Assembly (NCBI GenBank): GCA_963580285.1
Contig: OY757011.1
Location: 198,541,644 to 198,605,643 of the forward strand
Origin: Lucinisca nassula
Lineage: Eukaryota > Mollusca > Bivalvia > Lucinida > Lucinidae
Reading direction: 5' to 3'
Length of the DNA: 64,000 nt
The notes under the pieces are model-generated. The model saw only the letters and a list, made by a program, of their open reading frames with translations, was not told where the DNA came from and ran no database searches. Shown here piece after piece: positions 41,249 to 52,873 of this stretch. Within the stretch, counting starts at the first letter, position 1. Each line of letters opens with the position of its first letter. The position numbers were made by a program, and so were the translations under genes.

Positions 41249-42560
41249 TTTTGGCTCGCCAGAGCCAAAGGCTCTCCCTAGGGAGAGCGTTTAGTATAAG
41301 CAGTGGTCCGCCGTCCGTCGACGTCGTCGTCTGCGTCAACATTTTCAAACGACATCTGGTTTGAGACTACTTGGCCATCATGTGGAACCTCTATGGGAAG
41401 GGCGGACGAAAGTTCATAAGTAAGGACTGTGTCACATGACCAGTATGGTAAAACTTTTTAAAATCTTCTTCTCAGGAACGAAACGGCCGATGACCTTCAA
41501 ACTTGGTATGCGACATCACAGACTCGAGCCCTACCAAGTATGTTCAAATGGTGGACTTTGGTTGATCTTGCCCTGTTTAACGTCAAGGTCAAAGTTGGTC
41601 ACTTAGACATATGTACGAAAAAAGACGTGAAACAATGGATCTTTCTAATTGCTTTTCGGCCTGCGGAATCAAGCCCGATTATTTCTAATCAGCTGACTGG
41701 CAGTTTATCAGTCCCAAAGGTAAAGGGCATTTACTGAATTTTATACCAAATTACATACGGGGTCTCAATGGGAAGAGGGAATGAAACGATATGGCCGACA
41801 TGCCCATATATTGTAAAAACGTTAAAAATCTTCTCAGGAACCAATGGCAGATGACCTTGAAACTTGGTATTAGAGACTTCGGCCCTACTAAGTTTGTTCA
41901 AATGATGAACTCGGATGACTTTGACCTGTTTTACGTCAAATTCATACATCATAGTGTAGATTATATTTTTCTTGTCCTTTGGGATCATTGATTCCATTGT
42001 GGAATTTTGAAAGTATCTGAGGGTCACTGATGAGGCCTTATTGGCCGAAACTAGCTAGTCTGGCCCAGAAAACATGTACACTCCATATTTTTCACTTCTG
42101 TGGTGTCTTCTTTGCTTCCAAAGGATAACCCTTTTATAGAACATATTTAACTTCACTACAGCTGGTGTGTGGGAATGTGTGGCGGCGGTAAAACGTCTCC
42201 CTGCCCTACATCATAGTGTAGATTATATTTTCTTGTCCTTTGGGATCATTGATTCCATTGTGGAATTTTGAAAGTATCTGAGGGTCACTGATGAGGCCTT
42301 ATTGGCCAAAACTAGCTAGTCTGGCCCAGAAAACATGTACACTCCATATTTTTCACTTCTGTGGTGTCTTCTTTGCTTCCAAAGGATAACCCTTTTATAG
42401 AACATATTGGTCACACAGACATTTGTATGGACAAAAGACAAAACAATGGCTTTTTTCCGATTCTATTGTAGCTTGTGGCATCAAAATTGATATTTGCAAT
42501 CAGCTAAATGGAAGTTTATTATTTCTAAAGGTCAAGGTCATTTACTGGCCTTTGTACTGG
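41249..42560 (+). repeat. J-like element interrupted by the G repeat
   Basis: Opens TTTGGCTCGCCAGAGCCAAA and GGCTCTCCCTAGGGAGAGC, then GTCCGCCGTCCGTCGACG. Internal units repeat TCTTCTCAGGAAC, GATGACCTTCAAACTTGGTA, GGTCAAAGTTGGTCAC and CAATCAGCTAAATGG. The unit text resumes at 42408, after the G repeat pair. Confidence 0.7.
41945..42407 (+). repeat. G repeat, tandem pair
   Basis: About 200 bp from ACATCATAGTGTAGATTATA to TTTTATAGAACATAT occurs twice, at 41945-42150 and 42208-42407, nearly identical. It sits inside the J-like element. Confidence 0.85.
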
Positions 42561-42842
42561 ATGGGTCAGATTCACTTTTTTTCACTACAACTGCTGTGCT
42601 GATTGAAACCAAATTACTTGTGAAGCCTCTGTGGGATTCAGTATTTTTAACTGCTGGTGTCACAATGCTTGACAATGTTTTTCGTGAAACATTATGCATA
42701 ATATGGATTGTAGGGGCATTTACTCTTTCAAGCCTGTAGAATGGCACATGTATAGGTATATTTATTCAAGCAGTGTAGAGCCATGTGGAAGGACTCTTAT
42801 AAAACCGTCTAATCACGCGCATGGCTGTTTTTCACCATTTTT

Positions 42843-42885
42843 TATTTTTATTTATTTATTTATTTATTTATTTTATTTATTTAAT
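42843..42885. repeat. (TTTA)n microsatellite
   Basis: About ten TTTA units. Confidence 0.9.
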
Positions 42886-42971
42886 AAAAACCCACTGCGT
42901 GTCCAAATTGAACGATTACACCACATTAAGTCATAGATACGAGTGCGAGTCAATAAAAACAGTCTAATTTA

Positions 42972-44252
42972 TTTTTCGGTGAGATCGATCTCTTCTGTTT
43001 CGATGTAATTGCCCTCTAGAATGATACACTTGGACCAACGCTGTTCCAGTGCCATCAGCCCAGAACCGAAGAAGCAAGCTTCCTTGTCCCAGACCCACTC
43101 CTCAACTGCCGCCACGACTTCTTCGTTGGACCGGAAATAACGCCCACGGATATCCTTTTTCAAATTTGGGAATAGGAAATAGTCATCAAGAGCTAAGTCC
43201 GGAGAATAGGCGGGGTGCGGTATTAGCTCGTACCCTCTCCGCTCAACAGCATCTATTGTAATTTGCATATGTTGACTTTTGCATTGTCCAGTGGAGCAGA
43301 ATCCCTTCGGAGAGCTTACCTTGGCGTTTTTGACGGATCGCAGTTCTCATTTGGTCGTGCAAATTTGCATAATACGCACCTGTTATTGTACTTTTCTTTG
43401 CTAGAAAGTCCAACATAATAACGCCTTGTGCATCCAAAAATACAGTCAGCAGAATGTTGCGTTTTGAACTTCTTTGGCCTCGGAGATCCTGGTCATACCA
43501 ACTGGCGACTTTGAGTTTTATTCGCTGGCTTTTAACCCTTGTCCTGCTAATCCCGGATATGCCTTATCTTTGAAACAATGTAGATCCAGATCAGATGGCT
43601 TCTGAAGAAGCCATCTGATCAGGATCTACATTGTTTGCCATTCAGATTGTGAATTTGTTGCAATAATTTGCATCAGATAATCTGATTGGTTGATAATTGG
43701 TAGTGGGTGTGGCATAGATGAATATTCAGCAGAACAAGGGTTAATAATGGGCCTAGGTCTCATATACAGTCACCAGACGTGAAGGAATTCATCTTCATTT
43801 GACATAAACCGCTTCAGCAATGCGCTGCATACTGACGCTCTTGTTGCCATGTGCTCGTTGCTAAGGGATTTCGGGACCCAACGGGCTGTTAGCTTGCGTA
43901 TACCCAAGTGATCATGTAAAATTGTTGAAACCCTACACATGTGACATGTGTAATGCATTCACTATTTCTTCCATTTATTTCGCCTATCAGAGTGCACCAG
44001 ATCCCGTACTTTGTTACACATTTCTTCATCGGCGGCATCTGGTGGGTGTCCAAATCTGGTTTCGTCTTCTACAGACGTTGTCCCGCCTTTGAATTCCCCA
44101 AACCAGAGTTTAACTTGTGCATACGATGGTGCAGAAGACCCATAACCATTGGTCAATTCGCAATGTATTTCATAACCTGTTTTCCCTTTCAAATACAAGT
44201 TCCAAATTACAGCACGGTACGGTACTCAACTTGCTTTTGCATCGCTAGCCAT
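42972..44252 (-). pseudogene. mariner transposase, broken
   Basis: It starts at ATG 44252 (MASDAKAS, then TGA). The N-terminal DNA-binding part has GYGSSAPSYAQVKLWFGEFK and VEDETRFGHPPDA. The middle has LDFLAKKSTITGAYYANLHD. The C-terminal part has HPAYSPDLALDDYFLFPNLK, holding the third catalytic Asp of the DDD triad, and ends at 42972. At least one stop, frame changes and a MITE insertion at 43536-43740 destroy it. The family cuts and pastes at TA sites; this copy cannot make an active enzyme. Confidence 0.9.
43536..43740. mobile_element. PB-MITE type 2, nested in mariner
   Basis: CCCTTGTCCTGCTAAT and ATATTCAGCAGAACAAGGG are inverted ends, each flanked by TTAA (43532-43535 and 43741-43744). 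The interior is a palindrome around GATGGCTTCTGAAGAAGCCATC. TTAA duplication and CCCT ends are piggyBac traits. Confidence 0.92.
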
Positions 44253-44510
44253 GTTTGGCGTTCATTATCTTATGATAGAATGAGACGAGAAGACTGTAAT
44301 TTCGCCCTCATGCCTAAACATGTATGGAAACAAGGCATGAAAATCTTGGTTGTCCAGGTCAATTAGAAATGGGATAGACTGGTTACTTAATGACATGTCC
44401 TCGTAATTAGTCTTTTGTACGGTTCAGTCTAAATTGACTGTCACATTTAGTATGCTTAAGCCAGCTCATGAGAACAATATCATACTTTCTTTACAGACTA
44501 CGAGTATGCA

Positions 44511-44821
44511 ACATCACGTGACCAATTCCGTGAAATGAATACCCCATAAACCCCACTTTATATAGCGAAAACCGGGGTTTACGGGGGTATACAATATTTT
44601 CTTATTTCTGCTCCAAGACATATATAGGTTGTGGGTACTCGTTAGAACCGCCTCACATATATAGGTTGTGGGTACTCGTTAGAACCGCCTCAATGAGGCG
44701 GTTCTAACGAGCACCGACAACCTATGTGTGTCGTATAAATAATAAAAAAATACCACGGATTTTCATCAAATTTTGGAGGCGTAAAATGCAATATGTCGCA
44801 TGGGTGTGTTATTGTAATGCA
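44511..44821. mobile_element. HP-MITE (HP-2), 89 bp before an exon
   Basis: Left end CATCACGTGACCAATTCCGT, right end GCATGGGTGTGTTATTGTAATG. The left core arm (ATATATAGGTTGTGGGTACT through CCGCCTCA) is duplicated in tandem. It ends 89 bp upstream of the exon at 44911. Confidence 0.92.
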
Positions 44822-44910
44822 CGGATATGTTAGCATAGTTTATTCTTTATCGTAAATTCGAGGACGTTTTTGGTCCTTTTTCATATGAAACCTCATTTTT
44901 CCTTTCTAAG

Positions 44911-45043
44911 GCTGGAAAGGTTTACCTCCTGCTGGAAGGCGTTAACAATGGTTTGGTGCAAGTCAAGTTTCATGTAGATGATTCAGTTGTGACAGCAGCG
45001 TGCGTTGGTGAAAAGACAACTGTTTACTCTTTTCAACACAAAG
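44911..45043 (+). CDS. PIK3AP1-like: BCAP/BANK1/Dof-like adaptor, DBB-domain exon
   Basis: Pyrimidine tract and CTAAG before 44911; donor AAAG|GTTAGT after 45043. It enters in phase 0, leaves in phase 1, and encodes 44 residues. Sequence: AGKVYLLLEGVN, LVQVKFHVDDS, then AACVGEKTTVYSFQHK. This fits the first half of the Ig-like (TIG-type) fold at the start of the DBB region of BCAP, where a VYV-type strand, an EVEF-type strand and a YxF/V strand come in that order. It joins in frame to the exons at 31206 and 59622. Confidence 0.82.
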
Positions 45044-45985
45044 GTTAGTATAATAATCTATTATGTTGTTTGTTTTTTAAACCATAAAACGGAAACAATT
45101 CATGAGTGGTATTTAAACAAACACGATCCCATGTTTATGAAATGTACATGGTTAAAGTATACAATCATGTAAATGAGCAAAGTTTAATCATCCGCAACTA
45201 TTATTGACATTTATGCCTTTGGCGCAAAGGATTAAGCCTTTTACTGTGCGCTGACTTTCTCGGCTTACCTGTACAGAATCTCTTGTTGGAAATAGCAGGG
45301 GCTTTAATGGAAAACAATTTTTAAACAAATATAACTTTTTTATTTTTCAATTTGATAAAGATGTTCCGATTAAATTTTATTGTCCGTTTAAATTCCTTCA
45401 AAACAATATCAAATAAGTAGAACTTTTATTTAATTAGCTGCCGGCATTTTTATTTTCAAATTAATAGCCTATAATCCTTACTTGAAGCATACAAATCTGT
45501 GGAAAAACAACGGCAGTAACCGACTTTAACGGCTAAAATCTACACTTTCTGTTAATATTGCCAAAAAACGCCCGTATCAGACGCAATGTGTTTACAATAT
45601 TGTGCATTTTGATAGCAATTACAATATTTCAAAATAATATTTAATAACGGCATTTTGCGATTAAATTTGGTGCTTATTCAGAAAAAGCTTTATCGTCTAC
45701 ACACGCGTGTAATCCCAAAGCGGGTCAGTTTCAATCGACTGTAAAATCAACACAACTTCGCCTGGGCATCTCCTTGGAATGTAAATTAATCTAAGAATGC
45801 GGTGTCTGATCTGCATCTTATTTATTTATTTATTTATTTTTTTTTTTATTTATTTACGTAATTTTTTATTTTCATGACCTGATAAGATTTTTGCGCATTC
45901 TTTATACTTACTACGCAAAGTTAGATAAACATTGCTAGTAATAAGATTAATGATTACATTTGTTTGTTTTGTATGTTTGTATGAT
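45044..45985. other. Intronic DNA, unassigned; (TTTA)n at 45815-45860
   Basis: AT-rich intron start with no repeat family recognised except the TTTA run and a T-run. This is the longest repeat-poor stretch in the gene. Confidence 0.5.
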
Positions 45986-45988
45986 TAC

Positions 45989-45994
45989 AGCTGA

Positions 45995-46034
<40 letters not shown>

Positions 46035-46036
46035 AA
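45989..46036. repeat. (GAAA)n microsatellite
   Basis: About eleven GAAA units. Confidence 0.9.
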
Positions 46037-46339
46037 CCCATGTGAATTTGTCACGAAATTTCTAAAAAAATTATATAACTTGGTTATAATATATATCTTA
46101 TTCCAATTACTCAGATACAGGCTAATCTGACATTTCGTTGTTCGCACATTGTTTTGTTGGAATACCAGAGGAATGTTTATTTTATTTTTATTTATTTTTT
46201 TTTCTAACAGGCGTTTGATTATTTAAATGCTATTGTGAATTCAGTCTGGTAAATAAAAAAAATAAAAAAAAAAATAACCGTAAAGATGCCATTTATGCCT
46301 ATGTTAATTGTTTTGTATTCATTATTATCATCTTGGTTG

Positions 46340-46578
46340 TAATGAAAACCTAATTAAAAACTGCTTTATATAGAGAAAACTGGGGTTTACTGTGGTATTC
46401 ATTTTTTTCACTTCTTCTCCAAAACATAGGTTGTGGGTACTCGTTAGAGCCACCTCAATGAGGCGGTTATAACTATGTTTCAAGTATTGATGAGTTTACT
46501 TTGACCAATTAACTGTTTTTGAGATATCAAAAATGCACTCTGCCGCACGGATGTATTATCGTTATGTGTATATTTTAT
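46340..46578. mobile_element. HP-MITE (HP-2), diverged
   Basis: ACATAGGTTGTGGGTACTCG, AGCCACCTCAATGAGGCGG with the right arm cut short, right end GCCGCACGGATGTATTATCG. A (TTA)n run follows. Confidence 0.8.
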
Positions 46579-47155
46579 TATTATTATTATTATTCTATTC
46601 TTTTATGTATAATCAAATGATTATTAGAAATTTTTCTTTTTTTTTATTTAAATTAATTATTTATTTATTTCAACAGTTAAGTGATTTAAGATGAGGTGTG
46701 TACCCTTTTTCTGGTGTTCTCTCCATGATGCTGCGAAAAAGAATATGCATGTTAACCAAACTTTATATAAAACAGTCGGTTTATCAGGAATCAGTATGAT
46801 TTTACACAAAATATAGGTAGAAAGTACTTGTAAGAACCATATCAATTTGGCGGTTCTGTGCCCATATAGTTTCAGCTCACTCAGTGGGTGGGTGGGGGAG
46901 GGGGGGGGGACATCACGGGTATTTAAGCTGAAGACAATTATCGCTTTTTATGACACGTGGTGTGTATTGTATACCGGCTACTGACCATCAGGAAGCCTGA
47001 AGATTAATGGACACGCGCGCAAGGTATATTGTATTTCCTTTCCGGAGAGATTAACTTTATTCATATGCATTAAGTTCTAAGCAGTATAGGTATTATTTAG
47101 ATAATGAGAATCTATTATTATTATTATTATTATTATATATTGGATCCAATATAAA
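46579..47155. other. Mostly unassigned; HP-MITE scrap and (ATT)n
   Basis: AAAATATAGGTAGAAAGTAC with GGCGGTTCTGTGCCCATAT (about 46808-46866) is a decayed HP core. G-run at 46888-46910; (ATT)n at 47113-47136. Confidence 0.45.
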
Positions 47156-47159
47156 TGTT

Positions 47160-47456
47160 TGATTTGTTTGTTTGATTTGAGGTTTAACGTCCATGTCAAC
47201 ACAGTATAGGACTAAGGTCATTTTGAAGACGTTGCTTCCAATTTTGTGGGACTTTTACCCGACAATGAGATGCAATGACATCTCAATCCCTGTCGCCCAA
47301 TGAAACCAATAGGGTTTATAAGCATGGACTCCTACCGCTTTGCCTGGGCAGGCTTAGATCCTCTAAGCGGTCTACCAGTACTGGTGTGCGGTCGGTTTCA
47401 GCTCTGCGTGGAAGCATCATGCAGTCAATCTATTTCTTCAAGCCCCGATGGGCGGC
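47160..47456 (-). mobile_element. SINE-B, full length
   Basis: (GTTT/GATTT) complemented tail, GAGGTTTAACGTCCATGTC, through GATCCTCTAAGCGGTC to CCCCGATGGGCGGCCG. Confidence 0.92.
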
Positions 47457-47599
47457 CGGGGACCGTGAATTATACATGTATACTGGGTCAAAGTTACGAG
47501 AATACATTCGTTTGACACAGTACCTTCTTATAGGTTGAGGGTTATTGCTAGAACTGTTGTTTTAAAATTTATTTTAATTGCTTCAACAGACAAATACAT

Positions 47600-47664
47600 A
47601 TTATCCAAGATTTGCAAGAACCGGTCTATAGAGTACCCACAACCTATGTCTTGTACAGAAGAAA
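47600..47664. mobile_element. HP-MITE (HP-2) scrap
   Basis: GAACCGGTCTATAGAGTACC and CACAACCTATGTCTTGTACAG. Confidence 0.5.
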
Positions 47665-47714
47665 AGGTTTGGGATGATTGCTGGAAACATTTCATTGATA
47701 ACATACGTCTTTAT

Positions 47715-47862
47715 TTATCCCCATCAACACTGTATAGGTCATTTTGAAGACGTTGCTTCCAATTTTGTGGGACTTTCACCCGACATTGAGAGGAAATGAC
47801 TTCTCAAGCCCTGCCGCCCAATTACACTAATAGGGTTTATATGCATGAACGATCCAACTCGC

Positions 47863-47947
<85 letters not shown>
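47715..47947 (-). mobile_element. SINE-B fragment ending in (GATA)n
   Basis: CCCCATCAACACTGTATAGG through CGATCCAACTCGCATAG, where about 20 GATA units (47865-47947) begin. The element is cut off at its middle by the microsatellite. Confidence 0.85.
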
Positions 47948-47948
<1 letters not shown>

Positions 47949-48139
47949 TAAACTGACATGAAACTCAGTAATTGCTCAGTAATATGTCTAGGAAAACCGT
48001 TGACTTTCTTAATCTTCAGAAACGCATTGTCTATATTCTGTAATTTTTGCGTACAACTCGATATTACAAAAATATCTATGGCTGCGGCGTAAAACAAAGT
48101 AAATAAAAAATATTGTAAATAAATATATTATCTAAATGC

Positions 48140-48285
48140 ACGGTCAGTAGAGGCGATTGGTTCTAACCAGTACCCACAACCTATGTCTTGGTGCAGAAAT
48201 AAAGAAAATAATGTATACCCACTTTTCTCTATATAAAGTGGGGGTTAGAGGGTTTTCATTACACGGACTTGCTATCGTGATGATA
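48140..48285. mobile_element. HP-MITE (HP-2) right half
   Basis: GAGGCGATTGGTTCTAACCA, CCCACAACCTATGTCTTGG, ACACGGACTTGCTATCGTGATG. Confidence 0.8.
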
Positions 48286-49050
48286 AAACGGTGATTCTTA
48301 TTAGCAAGAAGCGTAATCTCGGATGAGACCCGGAGTCTTAATTGTTCATTTTATCTGAATTATTTTTATTTAACGTCCCCAGGTTTATGATATTACTTTT
48401 TAAATACAACTACAGGTCAAGTTGCAACTTACTGGTCTAGTGACTACTATTGGTGCAAAGATTAACGGCGCGCGTCACAATACTTGGTGATAATTCGATT
48501 ATCGACAGGTAGTCGGAAGTGTGCTTACTCAATATATTGATCGATTAACAATCCATCATGAACGATTATATTGACGTGCGTCGTTTACCTGAGCAGAAAG
48601 AAAGAAAGAGCGTATATGGTGAAGTTATCGTCATTTAAAAAAGAAAGAAAGATTTACTCATTTAGCACGAACAAAATAAGGAAGAGAAACATATAAACTA
48701 GCTAAGAGACATTGGCGGCACAGGCCGCCACAAATACTTTCTCGGGGGGAAAGGGAATACTATAGTATTCTTATTGCTTGTTTAAAACAGAGATTGTTGG
48801 ACCTCATTAGAATCGCCTCGACGAGACGGTCTTACGAGTGCTCAAACTCTGTGCTATCAGCATAAATGAGAATATAACAATATTTCATGTGTATTTTCAA
48901 ATAAATAAATAAAGGAAGAAAAAAAAGGAAGATGAATATTATTTGTGAACAACTGAAAACTTGAAGTTGTTTATCTTTACTCCTTTCACACAATGATGGC
49001 ATGATAAATATACTATTTAAGGCTTACTGAGTCACTAAGAAGCAACTGAG
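48286..49050. other. Mostly unassigned; HP-MITE core scrap
   Basis: 48786-48870 has ATCGCCTCGACGAGACGGTC and flanks resembling an HP core. The rest was not recognised. Confidence 0.45.
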
Positions 49051-49052
49051 AC

Positions 49053-49321
<269 letters not shown>

Positions 49322-49419
49322 TTGTGTCAAGACAGATTTATCCGCATTAAAATCAGTAAGAGTATCTACTTTGCATTTCTATACTTACAACTCAGACTCA
49401 AGGTTCTCGTCTCAACGGA

Positions 49420-49719
49420 TACATTACGAAAACACGCCTATATAAATACATTGTAAATTTAAAAATCAAACAATGAAAATTTTCAGATGAAAACTTGTGG
49501 TATTTTTCATATTTCTGCTCAAAACATAGATTGTGGGTGCTCGTTAGAACCGCCTCGCCTAGGCGGTTCTGTCGAGTGCCCAAAATCTATGTTTTTGAGC
49601 AGAAATAAAAAAAATATTACAAGTTTTCATCTTATTATTTTTTTATTTTTTTTTTTTGTTTTTTTTTTCTGTGGTAACGTTTTTAATGCATTTGTATAGG
49701 CGTGTTTTCGTAATGTATT
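49420..49719. mobile_element. HP-MITE (HP-1)
   Basis: Left end CATTACGAAAACACGCCTAT, core CCGCCTCGCCTAGGCGG, right end TATAGGCGTGTTTTCGTAATG. A T-rich expansion (about 40 bp) sits in the right arm. Confidence 0.95.
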
Positions 49720-49819
49720 TTGCAGATATGTAAGTGATTGGTCCCTTTTGATAAATCGGCCAATTCGTTGTTTGTTATTGTCGGCATTTTGAACATATTC
49801 CTTTACATTAACAATCAAT

Positions 49820-50093
49820 AACGGCCCCGCCCTTCGGGGCTTGAAGAAATAGATGGGCTGCATGATGCAATTATACGCAGAGCTGAAACCGACTGCACAC
49901 GAGTACTGGTAAACCGCTCAGAGGATCTAAGCCGGTCCATGCTTATAAACCCTATTGGTTTCACTAGGCGGCAGGGCTTGAGATGTCAGTTCATCTCAAT
50001 GTCGGGTAAAAGTCACACAAAATGGGAAGCAACGTCTCCAAAATGACCTATACAGTGTTGACGAGGACGTTAAACTTCGAATCAAACAAACAA
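49820..50093 (+). mobile_element. SINE-B with target site duplication
   Basis: Head CGGCCCCGCCCTTCGGGGCT, tail GACGTTAAACTTCGAATC then CAAACAAACAA. The 13-bp ATTAACAATCAAT is at 49807-49819 and again at 50094-50106. Confidence 0.95.
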
Positions 50094-50106
50094 ATTAACA
50101 ATCAAT

Positions 50107-50309
50107 GAACCTCTCTTTCCAGAATAAATATTTGATGTTTGAATTTGCAGTATGTTATTATAGATAATTAAAATGGTTACAGGTAAATAAAGAGTAATTA
50201 AAACCTAATTCTTCGTTTTATATTTTTGATTAGTCACAATTAATTTCAAACAGTGTAAGTAAGCATTACCTTACATGGATATGTTACAATATTGAATAAT
50301 CATTGCGAC
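50107..50309. other. Unassigned intronic DNA
   Basis: No recognised feature. Confidence 0.4.
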
Positions 50310-50583
50310 CATTATGATAACACATTCATGTGAAAAAAAGCATTCTTTAGGTTGCAGAAAACGGTTATTAAAAAAAATGTGTCATAGTTTATTACTTCTT
50401 TAAATATAGGTTGTGGATCTTGTTAGAACTGCCTCGCTTCTGACGAATACCCACAACATATGTTTGGAACGAAAGTAATAGAAAAATATACATGTATGTT
50501 CCAGCAAACCACAGTTTTCTCTATATAAAGTTGGATTTAGAAGGGGTGTTCATCAGTGACATGGACTTGTTAATATTATAATG
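50310..50583. mobile_element. HP-MITE (HP-2), diverged
   Basis: TGATAACACATTCATGTGAA, core reduced to AACTGCCTCGCTTCTGACGA, right end ACATGGACTTGTTAATATTA. A PB-MITE scrap follows at 50645-50690. Confidence 0.75.
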
Positions 50584-50705
50584 ATAGTCAAGCAGATTTA
50601 AGTACATTTTGGACGAGAAAGCCCAAACATGGACACTTATTCTGGAAACAGTGCATGCTCAGATCAGACGTCGAGCTTAGATCATGGCCTTTGCTGTCAA
50701 CCCAT

Positions 50706-51004
50706 TACGGCCTCCGCCCAACGGGGCTTGAAGAAATAGATTGGGCTGCATGATGCTTCCAAGCAGAGCTGAAACTGACTGCACAGCACATGAGTACTAA
50801 TAAACTGCATGGGGGCACTAAGCCTGCCCATGAAAAGTGGTGCGAGTTGGACCGTCCATGCAAATAAACCCTACTGGTTTCATTGGGTGGCAGGGCTTGA
50901 GATGTCATCTCAGTGCCGGGTAAAAGTCCCTCAAAATTGGAAGCAACGTCCGCAAAATGACCTATACAGTGTTGACGGTGACGTTAAACCTCTAATCAAA
51001 CAAA
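50706..51004 (+). mobile_element. SINE-B, full length
   Basis: Head TACGGCCTCCGCCCAACGGG, tail GGTGACGTTAAACCTCTAAT plus CAAACAAAAC. Confidence 0.9.
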
Positions 51005-51094
51005 ACTGTCAACCATTAAGAAAACATATCCTTGTGACAATGTTTTCTTTCTTATCTTCGAAATGTTAATTTATATCTAAAAAAAAAAGCACAT

Positions 51095-51222
51095 TATTTT
51101 TATGATGAAAAATACAATGTCTTGGTGCGGATAATACACATTGTAACCCCTCTAAACCTCTCTCTTCTGTAATGTAAAGTGGGATTTTCAGGGGGTTTTA
51201 TTACATGGACTTATGAACATGT
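51095..51222. mobile_element. HP-MITE (HP-2) remnant
   Basis: TTTATGATGAAAAATACAAT, GTCTTGGTGCGGATAA, GTAAAGTGGGATTTTCAGGG, TTACATGGACTTATGAACATG. Confidence 0.55.
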
Positions 51223-51880
51223 TGCTTTACTAAACAATGTAATTTTAAATAATGCAATCTGACGTCCATTAACTATAAATGTTTTTTTTTTTTTTTTTTT
51301 TTTGTTTTTTTAAATAATGTGGAATATCACATTCCAGAAAAAAATCGATTTATGAGAACCGATAATATTTTAAGTACAAAAAGGCTCAATTTTAACCGTT
51401 TGACAAAACGAGAATTTTTCTCGCTTAAAGTACACGCAGATCAAAATTAACTAGACGTATCTATCGTTCAATATCCCCCGGGGTCATTTTCACACACGGC
51501 CGGATTAAAACACGATATTGATTACACGACAGGTAAACGCATAGGTATCTATCGTAGGCCTCAGTCAAAGGGAGACAACCCAATATTGACTTTCTGTGCG
51601 ACTGTCACGGTTGAAAGTCATCGGGCTAATGTCAGATATAGTTGGCCATGGAAAATATGCCAGTGCGCTGGTCTAGTAATGAGAACGCCACTGAGTAAAT
51701 TAACAACAAAAAGATAGAAAAAATGACGAAACGACATTTTTAGCCCTTGCAGAAAACAAATGAACCCAGTTTTCTGTAGAACGTCGTACATGACTGAAAG
51801 AATGTCTTTCGGGAGACTTAGAAGTTATTTTAATACATGCGCGCGTCTGTGCGTGCGCTCATGCACACGCGTGTGATTTT
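51223..51880. other. Unassigned intronic DNA
   Basis: T21-type run at 51282-51304 and a short GCGC/TGCG-rich stretch at 51838-51873. No gene or known repeat was recognised. Confidence 0.4.
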
Positions 51881-52168
51881 TGTTTTGTTTTGGGGTTTAA
51901 AGTCCCCATCAGCACTGTGGAGGTCGTTTTGGGAATGTTGCTTCCACTTTTGTGAGTCTTGTGCCCGAGATGAGATGGCGTATAGGGCCATACCGCCCAG
52001 TGGGGCCCGTGGAGTTTGTCAGCACAGCCGGGCCCATCCGCCCCGCTCTGCCTAGGCAGGCTTAGAGCCCCTAAGCGGTTTGCCAATGCTCGTGTGCGGG
52101 TCGGTTTCGGCTCTGCGTGGAAGCACCATGCGGACCAAGTGCTTCTTCAAGCACTGAGGGACGTGGGC
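51881..52168 (-). mobile_element. SINE-B, GC-rich diverged subfamily
   Basis: Complemented tail TTTTGGGGTTTAAAGTCCCC, GGGAATGTTGCTTCCACTTT, head CACTGAGGGACGTGGGCC. It is more GC-rich than the other copies (CCATACCGCCCAGTGGGGCC), so it probably belongs to a different subfamily. Confidence 0.8.
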
Positions 52169-52285
52169 CTTTTGGGTGCATGTATGTATGCGTGAATTTA
52201 GACCTGAACATACATCGGCTGTTAGTAAAACTCAAAAACACACTCACGCCATGATCAGAATTCCTAGAACATATAATGTTGTATC

Positions 52286-52413
52286 GGAAGGTCAGGTGGT
52301 TTTTCTCCGGGTACTCCGGTTTTCGCCCACCTCTGATTAACGATCGGCTCGATATGAGTGAAATAATCTTGAAAGGGCCGTAAAACCCAAACCAAAAAAA
52401 AAAAAAAAAAAAA
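52286..52413 (+). mobile_element. SINE-D, 5'-truncated, with target duplication
   Basis: It starts inside the body at GAAGGTCAGGTGGTTTTTCT and ends GAAAGGGCCGTAAAACCC plus A-tail. ATAATGTTGTATCG is at 52272-52285 and again after the A-tail at 52415-52428. Confidence 0.92.
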
Positions 52414-52551
52414 ATAATGTTGTATCGTGTATTTGTACGTACTGCTATCCATGCTTTTTCTTTTTTAACCAAGTCATCCATCTATATGTTTTGTACATTT
52501 GTATCATTTTTGCACGATATGTATATGGAGTCGGATGGGGAGGAGGAGCCG

Positions 52552-52700
52552 ACAAAAAAAAAAAAAAAAAAAAAACACAGCGCGCCCGTATAGGCAATGG
52601 ATATTCTTTAACAAATCACTTGAAAGAAGAACATGACGGAAATGCCGTCGTTTTATGACGTCACTCGATCCTTTGACGTTAGACGGTGCACATCAAGAAC
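52552..52700. other. Poly(A) run and a single CRE-like site
   Basis: A22-type run at 52554-52575. TGACGTCA at 52656-52663, with TTTGACGTTAGACGG nearby. No gene context was found. Confidence 0.4.
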
Positions 52701-52714
52701 GTTACAAAACCTCT

Positions 52715-52873
52715 AACAGGATTGTTCAAATTATAGCCCTGGGGTCAAAAATGGCCCCGCCCCGGGACCCATAGGGTTTACATCAACTTATATAGGGAAA
52801 AATCTTTAAAAGTCTTCTTGTCTGACACCAGAAAGCCCAGTTCTTTGTTAATTGGTATGAAGCTTCATCCGGT
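52715..52873 (+). repeat. L tandem unit
   Basis: GATTGTTCAAATTATAGCCC, GGCCCCGCCC, TTATATAGGGAAAAATCTTT. Further units are at 53810-53930, 54470-54690 and about 56395-56470. Confidence 0.65.

Larger units (their letters stand above)
42938..44405 (-). mobile_element. mariner-type transposon, decayed
   Basis: Inverted ends TACGAGTGCGAGTCAATAAA at 42938 and a diverged complement ending GACATGTCCTCGTA at 44405, each with the sub-terminal GACTG(T/G)TT block, flanked by TA. Without the 205-bp MITE inside, it is about 1.26 kb, the usual mariner length. Confidence 0.88.

Noticed and set aside
52656..52663. Single TGACGTCA as a regulatory site
   Set aside because: An isolated site with no TATA-like or transcript context; listed only as a motif.
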